Positions 7,627 through 16,442 are shown, counted from the first letter of the stretch. The stretch: DNA of 64,000 bases from Pelagibacterium sediminicola (GCF_003390885.1 NZ_QMEL01000002.1:62001-126000); one strand, 5' to 3'. Program-made: numbers and translations. The notes: a model not told the origin generated them from the sequence alone.

Positions 7627-10600
7627 GGGAACGCTCCGGTTGATGTGGCGCCCGGACCAAGCTCCGGGCTGATCTGGGTGACGGTGAAGGTGAAGGCGGA
7701 TGGCTGCTCGCCGAAGTCGGCGGCCTGCTGGGCGGCGGTGTAGATCGTGCCCGGCGTATCGGAGGTGACGGTCCGCACCCTCTCCGGCCCGTCGAAAATC
7801 TCCACGCTGTAGCGCTCTGGCAAAAAATCGAGCGGCATGTCGCCATAGGCCCAGCCCGTGCCGGAAGCGCGGCTGCGGCGGGTCCAGCTTAGCGAAACAT
7901 CGTCAGTGCCAGGATCGCGGAAGGCCACGAGATGGACAGGAGACAGCGGGGCCGCCGGTTCGATGCCCAGCGCGATATCCAGATTCGTCCCCTCGGCGTC
8001 CTCAACGCCCGCATAAGCCTTGAGGGCGCGGGTTGTGCCAAGATTGTCCTTCGGCACCGGCATGCGCACCACACGGTTGTCGAGAACCATTACGGATGCT
8101 TGTACCGTCGCCTCGCCGGGCGATGTACCATCAAGGCCCCGCAACAGGCCGGTGAGGCGATAGGCACCCGTTTCGACCAGTTCGGCATCGGCGAACCCGA
8201 TGACCTCCCAGTCGCCGTTGGCAAGCTCTACGGCGATGCGGTTGACGCCCGAAAGCACAGCGCCGGGCGCAGCCGAAGCCAGATGGCCGCTGAAGAGGTT
8301 CACGAGAAGCGGTGCCTCGTAGGACCAGATCTCCGAAAGCCCTTCGGGCATGGTTGCGGCGAGTGTGCCGAGAAAGGCGGGGCGATTGAGCGTGGCAACG
8401 GCGGCACCGGTCGTTGAATCGCGGATATCGATCGCGCCGGGCCACGGGGCGGCAAAGGCGCCCAGCACAAGCTCGGTCCCACCGCCCGCAACCGGCAGAT
8501 GCGCGGCGGCGAATAGCGGATCGGCGCCCGCAACTGGCACGATCCGCCCGCTGCGGCGCGGCTCGGAAACCACCGTGGCGGGCACTGCTTCGCCATGGGC
8601 GCGGGCGCCGATGGCGCGGCTGGCCCCGTCGCGCACCTCGCCCACGAGGAACGGCCCGTCGGTCTCCCCGGCAATGGTGACGATATCGGCGGGCTCGAGG
8701 GCCAGAAGCGATGGCGGCAGCTTGAAATCGAGCGTGTCGCTGCCGCGCGCCATGCGGGCAATCATCGCTTCGGCGGCAAGGCGGGCTGCCGAAGGATCGA
8801 GCACGAGGCCCGTATTTTCTGCCGCGATGCGCGTGCCGCCATGGGAAAGGGCCAGCACGGACGCAGCCTGATAATCGCGGCCCCGGTCGATGAACGAAAG
8901 GGTCAGCCGCCCGGCAGCTTCAGCGGGGTCTCCGCGCCGCCGGGCGAGAACCGGGCCGTCCTCACGCACCATCCGGCCATGGTCGAGCACGAGCGGCTCG
9001 CGGTCGTCCGGCGCAATCCAGTTGAGCCCTTCCGGGCCATCGCGCGGCACGAGACCGGTGGCCTCGGTCACCATGGCCAGGACATCGCGCATGGTCGCGA
9101 CCGCCTCGATGGTCAGGCCCTGGATCAGCGGCGGGGCGACGTCGATCCTGCCGACATCCACGCCATAGGCATCGGCCACTGCCCCGATCATCTCATCGAC
9201 CGCCGCAACGCCAAGCCGTCCGTTGAGCCAGTGGCCGGTGGCGTAATTGTCGCCATCGGACCAGATATCGGTGAAGGCGGGGAAGGCCGGATAGGGCCGC
9301 GCGTCCCAACACCAGATATAGATGCGCTCAAAATCGAGCATCGCGCCGCCTCTGGCCTTCCAGTATTGGAGGCAGGCGCGCAGCATCTGGCGCTGGATCA
9401 GCGCATCGGGCAGGCCGGACGAGAAGGGCGGGCGGGCATCCTCGGCGCTCTTGGGGTCGCCAAAGGCGTTGGGCGCGTTGGGGCCCTTGTCCACCGCGCC
9501 GCAACCCAGTTCAGTCAGCCATATCGGCTTGCTTTTGGGCACCCACGCGGTGGGCGTCGCAGACCGTACGCCGCCGACGCGGTTGTGGTGGGGCTGGCTC
9601 CACCAGTTTTCGAGGTCCTTATAGCGCCAGATCCATGGCTCGCCATGCCCCGCATCAGTTATGGGGGAGCGTTCGCTGCCGGCGCGCGCGCCGGCGCTGG
9701 CATAGTACCAGTCGAACCCCTCCCCGCCCGCGATGTTGGCGGCAAGATAGTCCGTGTCGTAGATCGAGCGCGCGTGCTGGGCGTCGGGGTGGTCCCGGCC
9801 ATCGCGCCAGTCGGCGAGCGGCATGTAATTGTCGATGCCCACCGCATCGATATTGGAGTCGGCCCACAGCGGGTCGAGGTGGAAGATCATGTCGCCCGGC
9901 GCATCGGCGGGCTGGTAGCCGAAATATTCCGACCAGTCGGCGGCATAGACGATCTTGGTGCCGCCCCCAACGATGTCCTGCACGTCCCCGGCCAGCGTTT
10001 TCAGCCCGTTGACGAAGGGAAACGCAATCGCGCCCGAGCGCACTTGCGTAAGCCCGCGCATTTCCGAGCCGATCAGGATGGCATCCACACCGCCCGCCGC
10101 TTCGGCGAGCTGGGCGTAATGCAGGATCATCTCGCGATAGCCGGAATTGAGGAAGGCGTCGACCTGCGTGGTGGCCGCGCCCGTTTTGTCGGGAGAGCCG
10201 GAAGCGCCCGGCGCGGGATGGCACGTGATCCGCCCGCGCCAGGGGTAAGCCGGCTGTCCGCTTTCGAGCGTATAGGGATCAAGCCGGGTGTTGGACGTGG
10301 GAATGTCCATCATCACGAACGGATAAAGCGTCACCTTGATGCCGCGCGACCGGAGATCGGCGATGGCCCGGCGCACCGTCGCGTCCGATGGCGTGCCGCC
10401 ATAGGCCGGTCCGCCAGCGTGGCTCGAAACGGTATTGGCCGTGCCCCGCGTGCGCCCGGCGACGGACCACTGGGCATCCTTGATCTGCCGGGAGGCGGAT
10501 TCGACGCGCGGCTCCACCGCGCAATTGCCGCAGCGCAGATCGGTGCCGAACCAGGAGACGACGAGTCCCACATGCTCGAGATTGGGGCAGAGCGCGGTCA

Positions 10601-11360
10601 ACTCGTCCATCGATACGTCCCAGTCCGAACGCATCGCGCTCATATGGGCGTTTTCCGGCGCCGTGCGGCCCGCGCCCACGATCCTGACGCGGGGCATCGG
10701 GTCGTAGCCGAATTCGGTGGAGCCGGGGATGACGCAGACGGCGCGCAAATCCTTTTCCAGTTCCCCCACCGGGCGGCAGAGTTCGACGCTGAGATTGGGA
10801 ATGCGGTTGCCGAACTGCTTGAGCGGCAGGCGCTCGAAAACGAGATAGCAGAGTCCGCGATAGCCCGGCACCTGCCCCGCCCCCTGCCGCGCCACCATGA
10901 AGCTGTCGGGCTGCTGGCTGGCGGTACCACGATAAAAGCGGACGGTCAGCCCTTCGGTTTCGAGCGGCTTGCCATCGGCCCAGATGCGCCCCAGGTGGGC
11001 GACCGGGCCTTCGCAGAGCGCCAGCGCGAAACTGGCAGCGATAACGTCCTCCTCCTCGCGCTGGCCGCCGAGGCCCTTGCTGCCGGAAGTCTCCTGCGGC
11101 AACCGTTCCAGATCGGTCGCCCAGATGATGTTGCCCGACACCCGGCTCCAGCCGAACAGGCGCGGCACGGACACGCCTTCGCTCGAACCGGTGATGCGGA
11201 TATCGCTTCCGGTGCGCTGCGGCGCGCTTTCGCCAAAGATCTGCGCATCCACCGCGCTGCCCGCCAGCGCTCCGAGCGCGCGCCCGATGGTCGCCCCGAT
11301 GGGGCCGCCGAGCATACCGCCAACGACCTGCCCGGCCAGCGAAAGTGCCAGTGTTGCCAT
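7623..11360 (-). CDS. GTA host-specificity/tail-tip protein, gp15-like
   Basis: A 1245-residue protein, close to the length of RcGTA gp15. It starts with a Gly/Ala-rich hydrophobic stretch (GQVVGGMLGGPIGATIGRALG), as in phage tail fibre-hub proteins. The central part (about 300-650) contains the GTA TIM-barrel-like domain, with segments such as ILIGSEMRGL and PIWLTELGCGAVDKGPNAPN. The C-terminal half matches the phage tail protein domains of gp15 homologues, including an FN3-like module near the end. In RcGTA this protein forms the megatron tail tip that contacts the recipient. The gene begins three bases after the NlpC/P60 gene ends and is intact. Confidence 0.9.
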   Translation of the reverse strand: MATLALSLAGQVVGGMLGGPIGATIGRALGALAGSAVDAQIFGESAPQRTGSDIRITGSSEGVSVPRLFGWSRVSGNIIWATDLERLPQETSGSKGLGGQREEEDVIAASFALALCEGPVAHLGRIWADGKPLETEGLTVRFYRGTASQQPDSFMVARQGAGQVPGYRGLCYLVFERLPLKQFGNRIPNLSVELCRPVGELEKDLRAVCVIPGSTEFGYDPMPRVRIVGAGRTAPENAHMSAMRSDWDVSMDELTALCPNLEHVGLVVSWFGTDLRCGNCAVEPRVESASRQIKDAQWSVAGRTRGTANTVSSHAGGPAYGGTPSDATVRRAIADLRSRGIKVTLYPFVMMDIPTSNTRLDPYTLESGQPAYPWRGRITCHPAPGASGSPDKTGAATTQVDAFLNSGYREMILHYAQLAEAAGGVDAILIGSEMRGLTQVRSGAIAFPFVNGLKTLAGDVQDIVGGGTKIVYAADWSEYFGYQPADAPGDMIFHLDPLWADSNIDAVGIDNYMPLADWRDGRDHPDAQHARSIYDTDYLAANIAGGEGFDWYYASAGARAGSERSPITDAGHGEPWIWRYKDLENWWSQPHHNRVGGVRSATPTAWVPKSKPIWLTELGCGAVDKGPNAPNAFGDPKSAEDARPPFSSGLPDALIQRQMLRACLQYWKARGGAMLDFERIYIWCWDARPYPAFPAFTDIWSDGDNYATGHWLNGRLGVAAVDEMIGAVADAYGVDVGRIDVAPPLIQGLTIEAVATMRDVLAMVTEATGLVPRDGPEGLNWIAPDDREPLVLDHGRMVREDGPVLARRRGDPAEAAGRLTLSFIDRGRDYQAASVLALSHGGTRIAAENTGLVLDPSAARLAAEAMIARMARGSDTLDFKLPPSLLALEPADIVTIAGETDGPFLVGEVRDGASRAIGARAHGEAVPATVVSEPRRSGRIVPVAGADPLFAAAHLPVAGGGTELVLGAFAAPWPGAIDIRDSTTGAAVATLNRPAFLGTLAATMPEGLSEIWSYEAPLLVNLFSGHLASAAPGAVLSGVNRIAVELANGDWEVIGFADAELVETGAYRLTGLLRGLDGTSPGEATVQASVMVLDNRVVRMPVPKDNLGTTRALKAYAGVEDAEGTNLDIALGIEPAAPLSPVHLVAFRDPGTDDVSLSWTRRSRASGTGWAYGDMPLDFLPERYSVEIFDGPERVRTVTSDTPGTIYTAAQQAADFGEQPSAFTFTVTQISPELGPGATSTGAFP

Positions 11361-11363
11361 GAA

Positions 11364-11780
11364 TTATTGTCCCGGAAATGCAAAGACGCCCGCGATGCGG
11401 CGCTGCCAGGCTTCGGTAAGGTCCGCCTCGACGACGCCAACCTGCTCCTGGGCATGAATGAAACGCCCCGCCTCCACCATGATCGCGCAATGGCGCGGCG
11501 GGCGGTGCCGGACGAGGGCGAAAAGGACGAGGTGCCCCGGCAATGGCTGCCCCTCGACCGCGACCATATGGCGGCGCGCCGCTCTTTCCAGCCCGCCGTC
11601 GCCCGCCGCGCGCCAGTCCGCGCCATAGGGCGGCACGGCCTGCGGCTCGCGCCCATAAAGCTCGCGCCAGACCCCACGCACGAGCCCGAGGCAGTCGCAG
11701 CCCGCCCCGCGCGTTGCCGCGCGATGGCGATAGGGCGTGCCCAGCCAGCGCCGCGCTTCGGCGATGATTTTCCCGCTCAT
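11364..11780 (-). CDS. GTA tail-tip cell-wall peptidase, NlpC/P60 family, gp14-like
   Basis: The 138-residue product is an NlpC/P60 cysteine peptidase. It has the catalytic Cys30 in GAGCDCLGLVRGVW, a His in RHCAIMVEAGRFIH, and the N-terminal EARRWLGTPYRH typical of the family. In RcGTA gp14 sits at the tail tip and opens the recipient peptidoglycan. The ATG at 11780 was chosen because it overlaps the stop of the gp13-like gene in an ATGA and gives exactly the family length; a longer reading in the same frame would run through the neighbour. It lies between the hub gene and the tail-tip gene, as in RcGTA. Confidence 0.9.
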   Translation of the reverse strand: MSGKIIAEARRWLGTPYRHRAATRGAGCDCLGLVRGVWRELYGREPQAVPPYGADWRAAGDGGLERAARRHMVAVEGQPLPGHLVLFALVRHRPPRHCAIMVEAGRFIHAQEQVGVVEADLTEAWQRRIAGVFAFPGQ

Positions 11781-12655
11781 CGCACCATCACGCCACCGTC
11801 GAGGCGGTCGGTGGCATTGGGGTAGCGCATAAGAAAATCGCTGCCCGGAATATGCGGGAAACCCTGAAAATTGGCGCCGTTGGAGAATTTTGTGCGGCAG
11901 GTCCCGAACTGCTTGTCGCATCCGGCGTAAACGGTCAGCGTATCGCCCGGCTCGGCCCAGTTGCCGACCGGGGAGGCGAACCCAAGCGTTCCGCCGGCAT
12001 GCTGCGTGATCGCGTCTTCGATCCCGATACGCTTGCCCGAGGTCCAGCGCGCGAAACCGTGGGTAAACCAGCCCTCGGCCAGGCTCCCAAGGCCGGTGAC
12101 AGCGAGCGTTGCCGGACCTCTGACCGCGCTGACCGTGGCGTTGCGCCTGTAGGCCGATGCCTCGAGATTGACCGTGCACCGTCCATCGCCGAGCGCGGCG
12201 TCGCACAGGTGCTGATAGAGCCTGCCTTTGGGCACATTGAGCGCGTGCTGGCCCGAGCGCAGTTCGGCGCGGAACACGCCGTCCTCGCGCACGATCTCGC
12301 CGATGGTATCGGCACGGATCAGCGCCCGCTGGTCCACATCGCGCCAGTTGACCCGCCAGCTTTCCACCCGCGCGCCATCATAGCGCCCGAGCAGGATGTC
12401 CTCCTCGGAAATGGCATCGGAATGGAGCACACCGAGCACTTCGGCGGTCTGGGCCTGCGCACCCGCGCGCTCGACGGTTTCGGAAGGATCGAGCCCGTGC
12501 GCCGGATTGAACCGGGTGCCGGCAAAATCGAGCGCCAGATCGTGATCGGTGAAACCGAGTACCACCCCGTCCCGGCGCACAATTTTCCAGCACCAGCAAA
12601 GCGTCGTCGCCCCGCTGGCGATATGATTGGCGAACCGGGAAGAAAAAGCCTTCAT
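11777..12655 (-). CDS. GTA tail hub protein, DUF2163, gp13-like
   Basis: A 292-residue DUF2163 / phage BR0599-family protein. The N-terminal domain has RRDGVVLGFTDHDLALDF; the C-terminal domain has the hallmark AGCDKQFGTCRTKF followed by NFQGFPHIPG. Four cysteines are arranged as two pairs (C151/C160 and C246/C253), consistent with metal or Fe-S cluster binding as reported for the RcGTA hub. Its start overlaps the gp12-like stop by ATGA and its stop overlaps the gp14-like start. It is intact and of family length. Confidence 0.9.
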   Translation of the reverse strand: MKAFSSRFANHIASGATTLCWCWKIVRRDGVVLGFTDHDLALDFAGTRFNPAHGLDPSETVERAGAQAQTAEVLGVLHSDAISEEDILLGRYDGARVESWRVNWRDVDQRALIRADTIGEIVREDGVFRAELRSGQHALNVPKGRLYQHLCDAALGDGRCTVNLEASAYRRNATVSAVRGPATLAVTGLGSLAEGWFTHGFARWTSGKRIGIEDAITQHAGGTLGFASPVGNWAEPGDTLTVYAGCDKQFGTCRTKFSNGANFQGFPHIPGSDFLMRYPNATDRLDGGVMVR

Positions 12656-13284
12656 TCGTCGAGCACCTCGATCAATGGGATATTAGGCGCAACCGCCGCG
12701 TCGAACCCCGAAAGCTCGACGTCGAGCCGGTCGGTATCGAAGCGCACGGGCACGTCGAACACGAAGCCCGCGGTCACAACCGCGCCATTGGCGGGCGCGG
12801 TGATGAGCGTCACGATGCCGGTTGAAAGGGCGACCGAGAATGCCCCGCCCGCCAGCGGCGAGCCATCGACCGCGAGGATGACGCTTCCCGTCACCGGTTT
12901 GGTGATCGGCCGCAAATAGGGATCGAAGCTCGCGCCGTAGCGCTTGACGAGCTGGAATTTGGTTTCCGCGCCGTCGCCCGTCCCGATCTCCTGGTCGAGC
13001 ACGGTGGGCGCCGCGCCATCGTTGCGCGAGGTGCAATCGAGCGCGTCGCGCCAGAGAAAGGCATGAAACCGCCCGCGCCGTTCCTCGAAGAATTCGAGCA
13101 CGGCCTGCATGTCGGCTTTCGACTTGACGCCGTAACCGGCATTGTACCGCCGCCGCGACCGCGCCCACCGGCTATTGCGCTCCTCGCGCCCGGAGGCGAG
13201 CGTCACCACATCGGTCAACCGCTGCGGGCCTCCGACGGCGCCGAGCGCGATATCGAGGGGGAAGCGGATTGGGTGGAAGGACAT
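12652..13284 (-). CDS. GTA distal tail protein, DUF2460, gp12-like
   Basis: A 210-residue DUF2460 protein: N-terminal FPLDIALGAVGGP, the conserved SGREERNSRWARSRRRYNAG, then EFFEERRGRFHAFLWRDALD. In RcGTA the equivalent forms the distal tail ring that links the tail tube to the hub. It is followed by the hub gene with a four-base overlap. Upstream it is separated from the tape-measure gene by about 190 bases occupied by a type A palindromic repeat, an interruption not expected in a tight structural operon. Confidence 0.9.
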   Translation of the reverse strand: MSFHPIRFPLDIALGAVGGPQRLTDVVTLASGREERNSRWARSRRRYNAGYGVKSKADMQAVLEFFEERRGRFHAFLWRDALDCTSRNDGAAPTVLDQEIGTGDGAETKFQLVKRYGASFDPYLRPITKPVTGSVILAVDGSPLAGGAFSVALSTGIVTLITAPANGAVVTAGFVFDVPVRFDTDRLDVELSGFDAAVAPNIPLIEVLDE

Positions 13285-13319
13285 TTTTGGGGTTCCTATA
13301 GGCGTTTGTGTCGTGGATG

Positions 13320-13452
13320 GATCGCTGGCCCCCTCACCCCCAGCCCCTCTCCCACGAGGGGAGAGGGGGGCTCGTGTGGTTGCCCCACGGTTCCCCTTCT
13401 CCCCTCGTGGGAGAAGGTGCCCCGAAGGGGCGGATGAGGGGGCAGCGATGCT
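13320..13452. repeat. Type A palindromic repeat inside the GTA cluster
   Basis: The sequence from ATCGCTGGCCCCCTCACCC to GATGAGGGGGCAGCGATGC forms a nested inverted repeat like the one at 889-1039, with two inner hairpins of the CTCCCACGAGGGGAGA type. It fills the gap between the tape-measure and distal tail genes. If it terminates transcription even partly, it would lower expression of the distal tail genes. Confidence 0.85.
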
Positions 13453-13475
13453 GCTTCAAACAGTGTGGATTCAGC

Positions 13476-14018
13476 CTAACTCCCCCGCCCGCCCCTGCGC
13501 ACCGCCCGCAGGAGCATGGCGTTGACCTCCGCTTCGGCGGCCAGAAAACTTCGCGCGTCCGAAGCCGTCACGTTGAAATTGACCGTCACCGCGCCACCGC
13601 CCGCGACGCCCAGTCGCCCATCGGCTCCGCGCTGGAGGGGCATCACAGCTTCCGGTCCAGCCTCCCCGGCCAGCCCCCACTGCCCCGGCATCGGGAAATA
13701 TGTGGGCGATCCGATCACGCCGCCCTTGGCAAACGGCTTCACCCCGCCCAGCGCCGGATTGAGGGAAGCGAACAGACTTTCGATGCTGCCGGACACCAGG
13801 GTTCCGAGCGGCTTCAACGCCGCCTTGAGGGCGATATCGGCAAAGGCGCGGCCGATTTCGCTTAAGAGGCCGCGCAGCGAGCGGCCTTCCATCATCGCGC
13901 CGCGCAAGCTGCGCGTCAGCGTTGCGCCGACCGACTGGCCGAGATCGCGGATGCGTTCGAGTTCGACCGGAATATCGGACAGTTCGCGGTCGAACGCCTC
14001 GCCGAAAAGTTCAGACAT
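13476..14018 (-). CDS. GTA tail tape-measure protein, gp11-like
   Basis: A 180-residue, short tape-measure protein. It has an amphipathic helical N-terminal half (residues 1-80) and a conserved C-terminal part with KPFAKGGVIGSPTYFPMPG, LAGEAGPEAVMPLQR and a terminal beta/helix segment. The same C-terminus occurs at the end of many long tape measures, and the family in RcGTA-type clusters is similarly short, predicting a short tail. I chose the ATG at 14018 because GGAGG lies six bases upstream; an ATG at 14030 lies in front of that SD. The gene overlaps the end of the small chaperone gene by eight bases. Confidence 0.85.
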   Translation of the reverse strand: MSELFGEAFDRELSDIPVELERIRDLGQSVGATLTRSLRGAMMEGRSLRGLLSEIGRAFADIALKAALKPLGTLVSGSIESLFASLNPALGGVKPFAKGGVIGSPTYFPMPGQWGLAGEAGPEAVMPLQRGADGRLGVAGGGAVTVNFNVTASDARSFLAAEAEVNAMLLRAVRRGGRGS

Positions 14019-14214
14019 TATTGCCTCCATCCGGGTGCAGTGCCATCAGCGCTTCAAGAGCCGAGCGGTCGAGCGGGCCCGCCGCGCCGCGCCCCGAAAG
14101 CCCGGCATGGGCCTCGGCCAGTTCACGCGGCGTCATCGCCCAGAAAAGCGGTGGCGGCAGGCGCAATACGCCCAGCCCGAACCGCATCATCTCGCTCCAG
14201 GGCAAGCGACTCAT
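14011..14214 (-). CDS. GTA small tail assembly chaperone, gp10.1-like
   Basis: A 67-residue protein of the Phage_TAC_2 / rcc01693 type: MMRFGLGVLRLPPPLFWAMT followed by the conserved PRELAEAHAGLSGRG. Its start overlaps the stop of the gp10-like gene (ATGA) and its end overlaps the tape-measure gene. In tailed phages two chaperone frames at this position coat the tape measure before tube assembly. Here they are separate overlapping genes rather than a frameshift product. Confidence 0.85.
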   Translation of the reverse strand: MSRLPWSEMMRFGLGVLRLPPPLFWAMTPRELAEAHAGLSGRGAAGPLDRSALEALMALHPDGGNNV

Positions 14215-14525
14215 TGCGCGTCCCCGAAGGTCGCCTTCAGAAGCTGCACGGCGATTTCCGCCGCGCCCCGCAGTCCGCCTTCGATCGCAAGCCGGGCGAG
14301 GTCATCGTCGGTCACCGGATGGCCCGCCCCGCGCAAGCCCGCGCCCAGAATGGCGGTGAGGTCGCGTGCCGAGATACGGCCTTGGGCAAACCGCTCGACG
14401 AGCCCGTTGAGATCGCCGGTCTGCAACCGGGCCTCGAGTTCGGCGAGCGCGCCCAGCGTCAGGCACAGCGTCATCGTCTCGCCGCCGATCTCGGCGTCGA
14501 TTTCACCCCTTTGGGGATTGGCCAT
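14211..14525 (-). CDS. GTA tail assembly chaperone, gp10-like
   Basis: A 104-residue protein of the GTA_gp10 family, with N-terminal RGEIDAEIGGETMTLCLTLG, the helix ALAELEARLQTGDLNGLVERF and a C-terminal helical segment with the VTDDDLARLAIEGG pattern. It lies between the tail-tube gene and the small chaperone as in RcGTA, and its stop overlaps the next start. The predicted role is in tail assembly rather than in the mature particle. Confidence 0.85.
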   Translation of the reverse strand: MANPQRGEIDAEIGGETMTLCLTLGALAELEARLQTGDLNGLVERFAQGRISARDLTAILGAGLRGAGHPVTDDDLARLAIEGGLRGAAEIAVQLLKATFGDAQ

Positions 14526-14536
14526 TTGGGGTCCTC

Positions 14537-14950
14537 CTAATCCGCCGTGAACGTGATCTCGCCCGCGCTTTCCAGCGCCAGCTCGAACGTCACCTCGCCT
14601 GCGTGATCGCCGGAAAACTCCAGCGCGACGATCTGGAACGGCCCCTCGACGGTCCCGAAATCGGGCAGGATCAGCTGCCAGTCGCGGATCGTTCCATCAA
14701 AGAACAGCGCCCGCACCTCGGCGTCCGAGGTCTTGTCCTTGAAGATGCCCGAGCCGGAGACCGAGGCGCGCTTGATGCCGCCTCCGGCCAGAAGCTCGCG
14801 CCAGCGTCCGGCGCTTTCCGCATCGGTGGTGTCGACGCTTGCCGCGTTGAAGGCGAGGCTGCGCGTGCGCAGGCCCGCCACGGTCAGAAAACTGCCCGAC
14901 CCGGTCTGGTCGAGCTTCAAAAGCATGTCCTTGCCGCTCTGGGCCGTCAT
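14537..14950 (-). CDS. GTA major tail (tube) protein, gp9-like
   Basis: A 137-residue tail-tube protein of the TP901-1 / Phage_tail_2 family. Signature parts are the N-terminal AQSGKDMLLKLDQ, the segment TDAESAGRWRELLAGGG, and the beta-rich end with SGDHAGEVTFELALESAGEI. It would polymerise into the hexameric rings of the tail tube. It begins close behind the tail-terminator gene (four bases after its stop) and is intact. Confidence 0.9.
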   Translation of the reverse strand: MTAQSGKDMLLKLDQTGSGSFLTVAGLRTRSLAFNAASVDTTDAESAGRWRELLAGGGIKRASVSGSGIFKDKTSDAEVRALFFDGTIRDWQLILPDFGTVEGPFQIVALEFSGDHAGEVTFELALESAGEITFTAD

Positions 14951-14953
14951 CGT

Positions 14954-15361
14954 TCAGTCCTTGGGTTCGGAGAAAAAGCGAAAGGTCACCGCCGCACGGG
15001 CGCGGCCGGTGGAAAGATCGATCCTGGTTTCGGTGCGCACATGGCGGCGCACCGTCAGCACGTGCTCGTCTGGCTCGATCGGGCCGGCCACCACCACCCG
15101 CTCGATGCGGTCGGCGATTTCGAGGGCGGCGCGGCGGGAGGGGTGCGGGGTCCAGCAATGGACGGTCATCCGATGCTCGAAGCCGGGCGTCTCATCGCCA
15201 TCGCGCGGCGCGGTGTCGTGGCTGAGGATGGTGACATAGGGCGGCTGGCGGCCCCTGGGCGGGGCGTCGAACACCGCGCCCGCCCCCACCAGCAGCGTCA
15301 GTGCAGCGTCAGAAGACCAGGCGGAAACAAGAGCGGTCTGGATGTCGTCGATAACGTTCAT
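14954..15361 (-). CDS. GTA tail terminator, DUF3168, gp8-like
   Basis: A 135-residue DUF3168 protein with ALVSAWSSDAALTLLVGAG, the conserved PPYVTI and the MTVHCWTPH strand, ending in VTFRFFSEPKD. In tailed particles this family caps the tail tube and joins it to the head. The ATG at 15361 was chosen because it gives the usual family length and follows the adaptor gene stop by four bases; a longer open frame upstream lies inside that neighbour. Confidence 0.9.
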   Translation of the reverse strand: MNVIDDIQTALVSAWSSDAALTLLVGAGAVFDAPPRGRQPPYVTILSHDTAPRDGDETPGFEHRMTVHCWTPHPSRRAALEIADRIERVVVAGPIEPDEHVLTVRRHVRTETRIDLSTGRARAAVTFRFFSEPKD

Positions 15362-15365
15362 CGGC

Positions 15366-15707
15366 CTACCCCACCATCGCGGTTTCGATGCACAGGCAGG
15401 CGAGATAAGCCCGCCGCCCGTTGATGTCCTCGGCCTCGACGATCTCCAGCGCCCGCCCGCAATAAACGATGCGGTCGCCGGGCTTGAGATCCTTGCGAAA
15501 ACGCATGGTGACGGCGTGGGTCGAGGTCGCGGTGCGCCCATCCCCTTCGCGCGAAAAGCGCGCCGAACGCGCCCGGACGCGTGCCCAGACGCTGGCAATG
15601 GGCAGGAACAGCGTTTCGTGCCCGCCATCGGGCGCAACGCTCATTTCGCGCTTCTGGAGCTGAACGCGGTCACGGAGTGTGCCGAGCGGCGGCGATAGCT
15701 CTCTCAT
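15366..15707 (-). CDS. GTA head-tail adaptor (head closure), gp7-like
   Basis: A 113-residue head-closure protein of the phage SPP1 gp16 type: LGTLRDRVQLQKRE at the N-terminus, IASVWARVRARSAR in the middle, and RKDLKPGDRIVYCGRALEIV towards the end. The start at 15707 overlaps the stop of the connector gene by ATGA. It bridges the portal-adaptor ring and the tail terminator. It is intact. Confidence 0.9.
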   Translation of the reverse strand: MRELSPPLGTLRDRVQLQKREMSVAPDGGHETLFLPIASVWARVRARSARFSREGDGRTATSTHAVTMRFRKDLKPGDRIVYCGRALEIVEAEDINGRRAYLACLCIETAMVG

Positions 15708-16273
15708 ATCCGCACCCGCCGGTAACTGGCGAGAATGCGGTCGAACCCCGACGGAATGATCCCAGCCGCGCCGACCGCAAGCACCGCGTCGCGGTTTTCG
15801 TACCAATAGGCAACAAGGGTCAGCAGCGCCTGGATGAGATCGGCGGGCACATCCTCAGGCGCCTTGCCATACCCGGCGGTATAGTCGATCTCGACGCCGA
15901 GCCGTTCGCGGATCGAAGGCCGGTTGCCGGGCAGCACCACGCGCGGCGGAATGCCGTGCCCGTCCAGCAGCGCCCCCTCGGTGTCGATGATGTGCGGCTC
16001 GCCATGCTCATCATAGGTACGGATTTCATCGAGCGACTGCACCGGGCCAACCGGTAGCATGACGATGCCGTTGGCAGGCCAGTCGTCCCGCACCAGCCGC
16101 CAGCTCTGCTCCAGCAGCGCCCGGCCCGTCACGCCCTCGATATGGACGCGCGCGGCGGTAATGAGGCTTTCGATCAGCCCGTCCTCGGCGTCATCGTCGA
16201 CCCTGAGATGAGCCTTGGCCTGGACGAGTGAAACCGGCTCCTGCGCGGGCCCCGCGAGAAGGAAGGAGGTCAT
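15704..16273 (-). CDS. GTA head-tail connector, gp6-like
   Basis: A 189-residue gp6-like head-tail connector. The N-terminal helix pair EPVSLVQAKAHLRVDDDAED and LIESLITAARVHIEGVTGR is the family signature, followed by the beta segment SWRLVRDDWP and the late motif EIDYTAGYG. It forms the adaptor ring beneath the portal. Its upstream neighbour is the capsid gene, but a type B repeat block of about 130 bases separates them. Confidence 0.9.
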   Translation of the reverse strand: MTSFLLAGPAQEPVSLVQAKAHLRVDDDAEDGLIESLITAARVHIEGVTGRALLEQSWRLVRDDWPANGIVMLPVGPVQSLDEIRTYDEHGEPHIIDTEGALLDGHGIPPRVVLPGNRPSIRERLGVEIDYTAGYGKAPEDVPADLIQALLTLVAYWYENRDAVLAVGAAGIIPSGFDRILASYRRVRI

Positions 16274-16311
16274 GTTGGTGCTCTTTATCGGTTGGTCGAT
16301 GGTCTGGAGCG

Positions 16312-16438
16312 CGTGGCTTCACCCCATCCCAGCCCTCCCCATCAAGGGGAGGGTGCTTTCTTTTCTGGGGCGTCCCCAAACGCACAAGGCCGGCACCTCC
16401 CCCCTTGTGGGGGAGGTTGGGAGGGGGGGCGGCGTAAG
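16312..16438. repeat. Type B palindromic repeat inside the GTA cluster
   Basis: Inverted repeat with outer arms CACCCCATCCCAGCCCTCC and its GGGAGG counterpart, and inner hairpins CCCTCCCC-ATCAAG-GGGAGGG and CCTCCCCCC-TTGT-GGGGGAGG. Similar blocks lie at 18529-18650 and 43708-43956. It fills the gap between the capsid and connector genes. Confidence 0.85.
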
Positions 16439-16442
16439 CCGA

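Noticed and set aside
8595-11825. A 1076-codon open frame on the plus strand opposite the gp15 gene
   Set aside because: It is the antisense shadow of a real GTA gene in GC-rich DNA, has His/Arg/Gly-biased composition without domains, and has no SD.
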